Assembly: GCA_050433985.1 (NCBI GenBank) | Contig: JBNPWE010000019.1 | Coordinates: forward strand, 1-56,049 | From: JACIYW01 sp014359745 | GTDB taxonomy: Bacteria > Pseudomonadota > Alphaproteobacteria > Rhodobacterales > Rhodobacteraceae | Direction: 5' to 3' | Length of the DNA: 56,049 bases | Shown here: one piece after another, positions 50,241 through 56,049 of the stretch | Numbering within the stretch: the stretch's first letter is position 1 | Layout of the letters: each line of letters starts with the position of its first letter | Position numbers and translations under genes: made by a program | The notes under the pieces: generated by a model | Database searches by the model: none | Told to the model about the DNA's origin: nothing | What the model saw: the letters and a program-made list of their open reading frames with translations, nothing else

Positions 50241-50357
50241 TTTCTTGTCGGTGTCGTTGTTGCGTTCTCGGCGGCAAAGCTGACAGAATCTGCCGTCGTT
50301 CAATAGGCTCGTTTGGCCGAACGTGACGACCGTAGGGCTCGTCGCATCGAAATATCG

Positions 50358-50784
50358 GCAGAAGTTGGTGACGCCTGATCAGGCGGCGGCTTGAACTTGG
50401 CGGAGCCCGTCGCGGAGCTCAACCCCCTGGATGATCTCGGGCAGGCGGTTTTGGCCGTCGAGTTTACGCCATTTCTTCTGTGCCGACATCATGAGCTTGA
50501 ACGCCATGGCCAGCCCGGTCTTGCGGCTGAGACATCCCTTGGTGCGGTTCGTGCGGTGTTCCATCAGCTTGCGCGCGCCATCGCGCAGGACGTCAGTGAA
50601 CGGGTCAGAGGAAAAACCAGATGAATCGGGCAGTTGGGTGATGGTAGCCTTTGACATGTGGCATATCATTCGCCATTGTCTCTTGGACCATCAATAGCGA
50701 GACATGGCACCTTCTCGGCAGAGGATTGACGGCGGCTCGACGCCGCCATGATATGCCGCCCCTCAGGGCATCACCAACTGTCGC
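50358..50784 (-). mobile_element. Internally deleted IS256-family element with both inverted repeats
   Basis: The ends GCAGAAGTTGGTGACGCC (50358-50375) and the complement-like GGCATCACCAACTGTCGC (50767-50784) match at 14 of 18 positions as terminal inverted repeats. Inside, a single open frame joins the very start and the very end of an IS256-type transposase, with the middle (roughly 900 bases) missing. The element cannot transpose by itself but could be moved by an intact relative. Confidence 0.6.
50379..50654 (-). pseudogene. IS256-family transposase, N- and C-terminal ends fused by deletion
   Basis: In one frame the N-terminal M-S-K-A-T-I-T-Q-L-P-D, then F-T-D-V-L-R-D-G-A-R-K-L, leads through about ten unrelated residues to the C-terminal signature C-L-S-R-K-T-G-L-A-M-A-F-K-L-M-M-S-A-Q, ending G-V-E-L-R-D-G-L-R-Q-V-Q. 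Full-length transposases of the family have about 400 residues. The DDE catalytic core is absent, so the product is inactive. The frame has remained open across the join, which suggests a recent event or chance. The deletion join lies close to 50535. Confidence 0.7.
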
Positions 50785-50885
50785 ACGTTTCTCCGAGATA
50801 CGGAACCGCTCTTCTTGTTTGGTTTGGCGCCGTGTGGGCCTGGGGCCGACTTGGGGTCGTCAATCAGCCTGTGCTGAATATGGCT

Positions 50886-51227
50886 TCAGGATCGCGGTGC
50901 TCGGGCAGCGCGCCCGGCCTGCAAGCCTGTGGCAAAGGCCTCGACGACCTGCAAGAGCGGGTCTTTGGGCGGCGTTTTTTCCGGGGCGGTGTCCGTGTCG
51001 GTTGATTGACCGCCGAGGGCCAGAAAGCAGAAGCCAAGCACAAGATAGAGCGCGCCCACGACAGTATGCGCGACCAGCGCACTCTCATAGGTGGCGACCA
51101 CAACCCAGAGCGCCACGGTCAGAAATCCTAATCCCGTCAGACCAAAAACCACGCCCGCCACTGTAAAAGCCGCCGCGCGCGCGGCATTGCGCGCGCGGCG
51201 GCGAAGGTGAGAGACAATGCCGTTCAT
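50886..51227 (-). CDS. YqjE / phage holin superfamily III-like membrane protein
   Basis: A 113-residue protein with two transmembrane segments, about 18-46 and 50-72, after a basic N-terminus and before a polar C-terminal tail. This topology and its place after a DUF883 protein match the YqjE (Phage_holin_3_6) family. It follows that gene with a three-base gap on the same strand. The name holin is historical, and no lysis genes are nearby. A role at the inner membrane, perhaps in stationary phase, is a guess from the E. coli yqjDE pair. IS256 remnants lie on both sides. Confidence 0.7.
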   Translation of the reverse strand: MNGIVSHLRRRARNAARAAAFTVAGVVFGLTGLGFLTVALWVVVATYESALVAHTVVGALYLVLGFCFLALGGQSTDTDTAPEKTPPKDPLLQVVEAFATGLQAGRAARAPRS

Positions 51228-51230
51228 GGG

Positions 51231-51560
51231 TTATTTCCGGCCCGTGATAAAGCCGAGCAGAAAGCCCAGCCCGACCGCAAGCCCAACCGCTGCGGCGGGC
51301 TGGCTGCGCACGGCGCCTGCGACCTGTTGGCCCATTTCTTCGGCGCGGTGCTGAGCGGCGTGCAACTGCTGCTCGCCTGCATGACGCAACTCTGACACCT
51401 TGTGGTGAGCGCCATCGACAACCGCATCGCGCGCCGATCCACCAAGTCCTGAGAGGGTCTTGGAGATGGCCGCGATATCTTCGCGCAGCGTCACGATCTG
51501 CTTGGAGAGCTGATCAATCTCGTCTTGCGGCGATGTGCCGACGGATTTTTCTTGAGCCAT
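51231..51560 (-). CDS. DUF883 family protein (ElaB/YqjD-like), C-tail anchored
   Basis: A 109-residue protein: a long amphipathic helical region (residues 12-80, with L-S-K-Q-I-V-T-L-R-E-D-I-A-A-I) is followed by one transmembrane helix at about 88-106 with G-x-x-x-G spacing and the typical G-F-I-T-G-R-K end. This is the layout of YqjD/ElaB/YgaM proteins, which attach to the inner membrane by the C-terminus and in E. coli bind ribosomes in stationary phase. The ATG at 51560 follows GGACGCAACC. Together with the next gene it forms a yqjD-yqjE-like operon. Ribosome binding has not been shown for this group. Confidence 0.78.
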   Translation of the reverse strand: MAQEKSVGTSPQDEIDQLSKQIVTLREDIAAISKTLSGLGGSARDAVVDGAHHKVSELRHAGEQQLHAAQHRAEEMGQQVAGAVRSQPAAAVGLAVGLGFLLGFITGRK

Positions 51561-51625
51561 GGTTGCGTCCTTTCGTGTTGATACGTGATGGTTAACGCAG
51601 GTCGCCCCACGCGGTTGAGATATGC

Positions 51626-51795
51626 GCAGAAGTTGGTGACGCCTGATCAGGCGGCGGTTTGAAGGTGCTTGATCCCATAGCGGAACACAACCCCCTGGAT
51701 GATCTCGGGCGGGCGGTTTTGGCCGTCGGGTTTTCGCCATTCCTTCTGCGCCGACATCATCAGCTTGAAGGCCATGGCCAGCCCGGTCTTGCGGC
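51626..51795 (-). mobile_element. IS256-family remnant, one end only
   Basis: The terminal repeat GCAGAAGTTGGTGACGCC is identical to the left end of the element at 50358. It is followed by the coding end of a transposase, C-terminal K-T-G-L-A-M-A-F-K-L-M-M-S-A-Q-K-E-W-R. Similarity with 50358-50530 runs for about 170 bases. No right end is present. Confidence 0.7.
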
Positions 51796-52101
51796 TGGCT
51801 TGCATGGATTTAGGCGTCGTCCACTGGTTGCTCGAACCAGCGGCGCAGCCAGGACGACCATTCAGCACGTTCATGGTCTTGTGAACCCATCACCGTTGTT
51901 TCCGCGTCGTCGCAAACACCTCGCGCAGTAAACCAGACCGGCGTCGTCCAGAACCCGATCGAAACTCGTCTGTGTATCTCTTTGCCACTCTCTATCTCCT
52001 TCATGGCAAACATTGCTCGAAAGAGACCGGAACAAAACCGTGGCAAGACCAGTCCCATTTTTCCCTTGTCTCCCGGTGATGCCATCTTTACACGGTTCCT
52101 C
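51796..52101. other. Stretch without a supported gene ahead of tRNA-Ser
   Basis: A minus-strand frame ending at 51810 is open for 91 codons, and its last 26 codons (from ATG 51890) have a plausible hydrophilic content, but I see no family or ribosome-binding site. Otherwise nothing was recognised. Confidence 0.35.
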
Positions 52102-52191
52102 GGAGATGTGGCCGAGTGGTCGAAGGCGCTCCCCTGCTAAGGGAGTAGGCCCGGAAGGGTCTCGTGGGTTCGAATCCCATCGTCTCCGCCA
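52102..52191 (+). tRNA. tRNA-Ser (anticodon GCT)
   Basis: A class II tRNA with a long variable arm. The acceptor is GGAGATG with CGTCTCC, the anticodon stem CTCCC/GGGAG around CTGCTAA, and the T arm GTGGG-TTCGAAT-CCCAT, with discriminator G and an encoded CCA. The GCT anticodon reads AGC/AGT. No displaced copy of its 3' end was found within the window. Confidence 0.97.
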
Positions 52192-52647
52192 TCATCCCTG
52201 TTGCGAACACGGACAGGCGCCCGTCGCGGCGCGGAAATAGTTGTGTTTTCAAAGGGCTTTGCCTCCCCCATGCGAACCTCTGAGACTGCGCGCAGGCCCG
52301 TTCCGGGCTCTGAACGGCGCTTCGTCTCTGTTCGAGCGAACCTCGCCGATTTCGGTTCGGTCGGATGTTTCGTCGTCTTTCCAATGGCATGAGTTTCAAC
52401 CCCGCCAAAACTTCGCCCCTTGTCTCCATCGCCTTCGAGGGGAACAGAGCCGCGACGGGCGGTAAGCGCAGCCGCTGGGTGCGCTGGCCGAATATCGCGT
52501 AGCGGTGACGGTGTCCGCCCCTAGCGAGAACCGGAAAACCCCGACGACAAAGGGACTTGAACTCGATAGCGTTACAAGGCGCGGGGCGGTGACCAACGGC
52601 ACTTGCGAACCAGTCTTCAGCATAAGGAACGATCTTCAGGAGAGTGC
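52192..52647. other. Gene-free stretch between tRNA-Ser and the metallophosphatase
   Basis: Frames on both strands are open but show no family, start site or codon bias I trust. A short CAGGCCC...GGGCTCTG inverted segment at about 52291-52313 could form a small hairpin. Otherwise nothing was recognised in these 456 bases. Confidence 0.4.
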
Positions 52648-53586
52648 ATGGGAACAGTCGATATCATCCCCGACATCCACGGGCAGATCGCTAAACTACG
52701 GGGAGCACTCGATGCCCTCGGATGGCGGCGGAGTCCGGCGGGCTGGTTCCATCCCGACCCGGAGCGGACCATCGTCTTTCTGGGCGACTTCATCGACCGT
52801 GGGCCGGAGAACCGGGCCGTCATTCACCTGGTGCGCGACCTGATCGACAGCGGCAAGGCCCGCGCGATCATGGGCAACCACGAGCTCAATGCCCTTCACT
52901 TCCACACGGCCCACCCCGAGACCGGCCAGCCCCTCCGCGCTCATTCGGAGAAGAACCTGCGCCAGCACGCAAGCTTCCTGGCGGAGTTCCCCGTCGGTGC
53001 CGGCGAGACCCGCGAGGCGCTGGCGTGGATGCGCAGCCTCCCGCTGTTTCTGGAAGCTGAGGAATTCCGCGCCGTGCATGCTTGCTGGGTCGACCCCAAG
53101 ATCGACCGGGTGCGGGCGCTCACCGAGGACGGCGTTCTGTCCGAAGAGCAGTTGATCCGCGCGGCTGACCCTGCCGACGAGCTTTTCCACCTTGCCGAGG
53201 AAATCACGAAGGGGCCCGAACACCAGCTTCCCGATGGGTTTGCATTCCGCGACAAGGACGGCACCCACCGCGATCACGTCCGACTGCAATGGTGGAATGC
53301 AGGGGCCCGGACCTGGCGTGACATCGCAATCTCGGTGCCGGTGCCAGACGATCTGCCCGATGCCCCGTTGCCGGGCACCCTGATGGCGCAGACCTATCCC
53401 GTCCACAATCGCCCCGTCTTCTTCGGTCACTACTGGCTCAGCGGCAATCCGGTCCTGCAGGGCCTGAACACGTTGTGCCTCGACTATTCCGCCGGCAAGG
53501 ATGGGCCGCTGGTCACATACGAACTGCACCCGGGTGAGACGTTGCTCTCCCCCGACCGTGTTTGGATTCACGCGATCCCTGACTGA
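52648..53586 (+). CDS. Metallophosphoesterase (calcineurin-like, PPP/ApaH type)
   Basis: A 312-residue phosphatase. The metal-binding motifs come in order: D-I-H-G-Q near residue 9, G-D-F-I-D-R-G-P-E-N near 49, and G-N-H-E-L-N-A near 78. A histidine follows in F-F-G-H-Y near 270. This is the arrangement of bacterial PPP-like and Ap4A-hydrolase-like enzymes. The substrate may be a phosphoprotein, a dinucleotide or another phosphoester and cannot be decided here. A CAGGAGAG ribosome-binding site precedes the ATG at 52648. It converges on the recombinase set with nine bases between stops, and may be cargo of the element or a resident gene. Confidence 0.85.
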   Translation: MGTVDIIPDIHGQIAKLRGALDALGWRRSPAGWFHPDPERTIVFLGDFIDRGPENRAVIHLVRDLIDSGKARAIMGNHELNALHFHTAHPETGQPLRAHSEKNLRQHASFLAEFPVGAGETREALAWMRSLPLFLEAEEFRAVHACWVDPKIDRVRALTEDGVLSEEQLIRAADPADELFHLAEEITKGPEHQLPDGFAFRDKDGTHRDHVRLQWWNAGARTWRDIAISVPVPDDLPDAPLPGTLMAQTYPVHNRPVFFGHYWLSGNPVLQGLNTLCLDYSAGKDGPLVTYELHPGETLLSPDRVWIHAIPD

Positions 53587-53595
53587 CCCTTCGTC

Positions 53596-53976
53596 TCAGT
53601 CGAACACCCGCCCCGGCTGCTCTTGCCACGGCAGGGAGGCCACGAAGCACAGATCATAGATGCTGATCGTCGAGGGTTCTCGGTGGATCACCAGCCGCTC
53701 GAGGACGTCAGGCGCGAGCCAGGCGAGGCGCAGGAGGCGGCTGACGTAGCGGTCGGACAGGCCCTCGTCGGCGGCGAGATCGGCGAGCGTGGGGACGTCG
53801 CCGCGTTCCAGCCGCTGCCGCCAGCACCATGCCCGGCCAATGGCGCGCAGAAGGTGAGGATCCTGCCCGCGGCCCATGGCGGCCTCGACGTGCTTCGGCG
53901 GAAGGATCCGGGGGCGACCACCGCGACGACGGAGTTCGAGCGGGATGTGGACGCGCAGGGTGTCGGGCGCGGGCAT
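53596..53976 (-). CDS. HTH protein encoded downstream of the serine recombinase
   Basis: A 126-residue protein. The middle (P-T-L-A-D-L-A-A-D-E-G-L-S-D-R-Y-V-S-R-L) is a convincing helix-turn-helix, similar to ParB-type HTH, at about residues 62-85. The rest includes a basic R-R-R-G-G-R-P-R-I-L-P-P stretch near residue 17 and an S-I-Y-D-L-C-F-V-A-S-L-P-W-Q tail. I believe such genes regularly follow recombinase genes in alphaproteobacteria, but the family name escapes me. The ATG shares one base with the recombinase stop. A possible role is to assist or control the recombinase. Confidence 0.7.
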   Translation of the reverse strand: MPAPDTLRVHIPLELRRRGGRPRILPPKHVEAAMGRGQDPHLLRAIGRAWCWRQRLERGDVPTLADLAADEGLSDRYVSRLLRLAWLAPDVLERLVIHREPSTISIYDLCFVASLPWQEQPGRVFD

Positions 53977-55298
53977 CAGGCGACCTCCTTCTTCGGCGGG
54001 GCCATCAGCGCGGCAATGGCGCCGAGGCCGTCGTGGCGCAGGTCGATGGCGAGGCCGGCCTCGCTCACCGTGATGCGCGCGACCAGCAGTTGGACAATGC
54101 GGGCCTGCTCGGCCGGGATGAGCGCCTTCCACAGCTCGTCGAACTGCGCCAGCGCGGCGACAACGGTGGTCTCATCGAGATCGGGGCGGTCCTTCCGCAC
54201 CGCTCGCGCGGTGCGCGCCGCCACCTCCGGCGTGCGCAGCATCCGGCGGATTTCGCCGATGACGGCGTCCTCGACCATCGCGCCCGGCAGACGCTGGGGC
54301 CCGCGCAGCTCGGCCGCTGGGCGTTTCCGGATCACGTCCATCGAGGTGTAGTAGCAGTACCGCTTGCCCTTCCGCTTGGTGTGGTGCGGCGTCATGGCGG
54401 CGCCGGTCTCGGTGAAGATCAGCCCGCGCAGGAGCGCCGGCTGGGCCGTTCGTGCCACTGCCGCCCGGGCGACGCGGTTGTTGGCGATGACGGCATGGAC
54501 CTCGTCCCACAGCTTCTGGTCGATAATCGCCGCGTGCTCGCCCGTGTAGACCTCGTCCTTGTGCACGGCGAGGCCGAGGTAGACCCTGTTGTGCAGGAAC
54601 TTCAGCAGGTAGCCCCGGTCGAACACTGCGCCGCGCTTGGTGCGGATCCCGCGCGCATGCAGTTCCTTCAGCACCTGCGCCGTGGAGCTGGACCGGGCAT
54701 AGAGGCGGAAGATCGTGCGGACGTGCTCGGCCTCGGTGGGCTCGATGACCAGCTTCCGGTCCTTGACCACATAGCCAAGCGGCACCGGCCCGCCCATCCA
54801 CATCCCCTTCCGGCGCGAGGCGGCGAACTTGTCGCGGATGCGTTCGCCGATCACCTCGCGTTCGAACTGGGCGAAGCTGAGCAGGATGTTCAGCGTCAGC
54901 CTTCCCATCGACGTGGTGGTGTTGAAGGACTGCGTGACCGAGACGAAGGTGACGCCGTGGCGGTCGAATACCTCGACCAGCTTCGAAAAATCCATCAGCG
55001 CGCGGCTGAGGCGGTCGATCTTGTAGACCACGACCACATCGATCAGCCCCGCCTCGATGTCGGCGATCAGCTGCGCCAACGCGGGCCGGTCCAGCGTCCC
55101 GCCGGAGAAACCGCCATCGTCATATCGGTCGCGCAGCGCCACCCAGCCTTCGGCCTTCTGGCTGGCGATGTAGGCCTCGCAGGCCTCGCGCTGCGCGTCG
55201 AGGCTGTTGAACTCCATGTCGAGCCCTTCCTCGCTCGACTTGCGGGTGTAGATGGCGCAGCGCAGGCGGCGGACGGGTTCGGGCTTGGTGCGGCTCAT
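53976..55298 (-). CDS. Large serine recombinase (resolvase/integrase family)
   Basis: A 440-residue site-specific recombinase. The resolvase domain covers about residues 12-160, with the nucleophile S21 in Y-T-R-K-S-S-E-E-G, the D-R-L-S-R motif near 92, and E-R-E-V-I-G-E-R near 148. The Recombinase domain (about 185-285) has R-G-I-R-T-K-R-G and Y-L-G-L-A-V-H-K. The zinc-ribbon position reads L-L-R-G-L-I-F-T-E-T-G-A-A-M-T-P, lacking the usual cysteines. The coiled-coil tail is short. The gene is flanked by overlapping starts on both sides (ATGA with DUF2924 upstream, TGATG with the HTH gene downstream). It looks intact and could be active. Confidence 0.9.
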   Translation of the reverse strand: MSRTKPEPVRRLRCAIYTRKSSEEGLDMEFNSLDAQREACEAYIASQKAEGWVALRDRYDDGGFSGGTLDRPALAQLIADIEAGLIDVVVVYKIDRLSRALMDFSKLVEVFDRHGVTFVSVTQSFNTTTSMGRLTLNILLSFAQFEREVIGERIRDKFAASRRKGMWMGGPVPLGYVVKDRKLVIEPTEAEHVRTIFRLYARSSSTAQVLKELHARGIRTKRGAVFDRGYLLKFLHNRVYLGLAVHKDEVYTGEHAAIIDQKLWDEVHAVIANNRVARAAVARTAQPALLRGLIFTETGAAMTPHHTKRKGKRYCYYTSMDVIRKRPAAELRGPQRLPGAMVEDAVIGEIRRMLRTPEVAARTARAVRKDRPDLDETTVVAALAQFDELWKALIPAEQARIVQLLVARITVSEAGLAIDLRHDGLGAIAALMAPPKKEVA

Positions 55299-55795
55299 GG
55301 GCGGGCCTCCGCGCCATGGGCCAGCCCGAAGAACTTCCACCCGTTCCAGTGACTGCCGGTGATCGCCCGCACCGCGGCCGAGAGCGACTTGAAGCGCCGC
55401 CCCTGCCACTCGAAGCCATCGGTCAGCACCGTAACGACCTGCTCCTCGCCCTGCCACTCGCGCACCAGCTTGGTGCCGGGGATCGGGCGGCGGGGATCTG
55501 CGATCAGCGGACCCGGCGCGCCGGATGCGACCTCGGCCGCCAGCGCATCCAGCGTGCGGCGCGTGGCGGGCTTGATGCCACCATGGGCGAGTTCCTGGAT
55601 GCGGTAGCCGATCCGCAGCTCCAGGTTCCCGCGACTGGCGTTGGGGGCGTGCTCGCCGAACATCACCCGCCACTTGCCCTGCAACTCGGGCACCGTCATC
55701 GCCTTCAGCGCTGCCAGTTCGGCCAAGACGTCGATCCCCTCAGCCTGGCGCGCAAGCGCGGCCTTCGCGCTTGATTTTCTTGTGTTGTTCCTCAT
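55295..55795 (-). CDS. DUF2924 family protein
   Basis: A 166-residue protein of the DUF2924 family, found next to serine recombinases in alphaproteobacterial mobile elements. The signature is L-A-A-L-K-A-M-T-V-P-E-L-Q-G-K-W near residue 28, then N-L-E-L-R-I-G-Y-R-I-Q-E-L-A near 57, G-T-K-L-V-R-E-W-Q-G near 106, and F-E-W-Q-G-R-R-F-K-S-L-S-A-A-V-R-A-I-T-G-S near 127, ending with W-N-G-W-K-F-F-G-L. The last part resembles a DNA-binding fold common in mobile-element proteins. Function is unknown. It overlaps the recombinase start as ATGA and is itself overlapped by an upstream frame. Confidence 0.85.
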   Translation of the reverse strand: MRNNTRKSSAKAALARQAEGIDVLAELAALKAMTVPELQGKWRVMFGEHAPNASRGNLELRIGYRIQELAHGGIKPATRRTLDALAAEVASGAPGPLIADPRRPIPGTKLVREWQGEEQVVTVLTDGFEWQGRRFKSLSAAVRAITGSHWNGWKFFGLAHGAEARP

Positions 55796-56049
55796 GCGTC
55801 GTCTCCAACTCGGGTTTGCACTTGTCTCCGACGACGGCGTCTGAGGGCGAGAATGTCCAGCGAACTGTCTCCGTCGAGCGGAGAATTCTCGTTCGTTTCC
55901 CGTGGGTTGGTGCGCGCGATGGCGCTGGCGAGGATGGCGGCCAGTTCCGCGAGCCGTAAGCCTACGGGGAGGGCCGTCTTTTTGGTTTGAGGCTCGGGGC
56001 GTAGATCTGGCGCTATGTCCGACCATAGATACAGACCCGAAGTAGAGAT
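55792..56049 (-). CDS. Partial open frame overlapping the DUF2924 start, 5' end outside the window
   Basis: Reading leftward from the window edge, 85 codons are open and end in a TGA that overlaps the DUF2924 ATG (ATGA). The product includes L-P-V-G-L-R-L-A-E-L-A-A-I-L-A-S-A-I-A-R and a basic R-R-R-R-R-R-Q-V tail. There is no ATG or GTG early in the frame inside the window, so the start may lie beyond the edge. The overlap fits the tight gene order of this module, which is the main support. No family is recognised. Confidence 0.45.
   Translation of the reverse strand: MSTSGLYLWSDIAPDLRPEPQTKKTALPVGLRLAELAAILASAIARTNPRETNENSPLDGDSSLDILALRRRRRRQVQTRVGDDA

Noticed and set aside
50886..51227. 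Holin-like protein as evidence for a prophage
   Set aside because: The YqjE family shares the name only. No lysis, capsid or tail genes are nearby.
52088..52429. A 113-codon minus-strand frame over tRNA-Ser
   Set aside because: It includes the antisense tRNA (the familiar G-F-E-P-T-R artefact) and has no family match.

Overview
The window looks like a chromosomal segment of a Rhodobacterales alphaproteobacterium. Base composition is high in G+C with strong codon bias. Several genes or arrangements are familiar from that order: the 44-residue aa3-oxidase subunit IV, a DUF484 gene overlapping xerC, ATP12, a DUF2948 gene beside murA, an aapJQMP (bztABCD-like) amino-acid importer, and a carboxy(nor)spermidine route to polyamines. 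No species can be named from the sequence alone.

Layout. 1-9872: a surface-glycan locus. A broken kpsM-like export permease faces left at the edge. To its right, read rightward, are cysQ-like, kdsB/kpsU-like, a GT2, galU, a GT4, a second GT2, a Core-2/I-branching GT and a tandem-domain sulfotransferase. Stop/start overlaps link several of these. With kdsA at 41.7 kb the set fits a Kdo-linked, possibly sulfated polysaccharide. 9.9-16.3 kb: nagA, a class III aminotransferase, fsa, DUF484-xerC, a secreted protein and hsp20 with a possible ROSE-type RNA thermometer. 16.3-23.8 kb, leftward: a large RTX protein with a NIDO domain, the pqiA-pqiA-pqiB-pqiC lipid-transport operon and a beta-carbonic anhydrase. 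23.9-33.4 kb, rightward: a small helical protein, leucyl aminopeptidase, an NlpC/P60 hydrolase, a fused beta-oxidation enzyme, the nspC/carboxynorspermidine-synthase pair, greA and a membrane protein. 33.4-41.5 kb, leftward: the aa3 subunit, aapPMQJ, then a coupled ATP12-HAD-RluA run and crcB. 41.7-47.4 kb: kdsA, a LysM protein, a LOG protein, DUF2948, murA and a small basic protein.

47.5-56.0 kb is accessory DNA between and beyond tRNA-Thr(GGT) and tRNA-Ser(GCT). It holds a decayed serine recombinase whose frame runs into the tRNA-Thr gene, fragments of mobile-element genes, a Fic protein with an added N-terminal winged-helix-like domain, two IS256-family remnants around a yqjD/yqjE-like pair, a metallophosphatase, and an intact serine recombinase set in a chain of overlapping genes.

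The most striking unexplained signal is an array of five direct repeats spaced exactly 24 bp apart, ending 15 bp before the fic start codon. Other points worth checking are a four-copy repeat found downstream of stop codons (one copy supplies the C-terminal codons of kdsA), a roughly 45% G+C island inside aapM, an internally deleted IS256 element, and an 11-bp tandem array at 45.0 kb.
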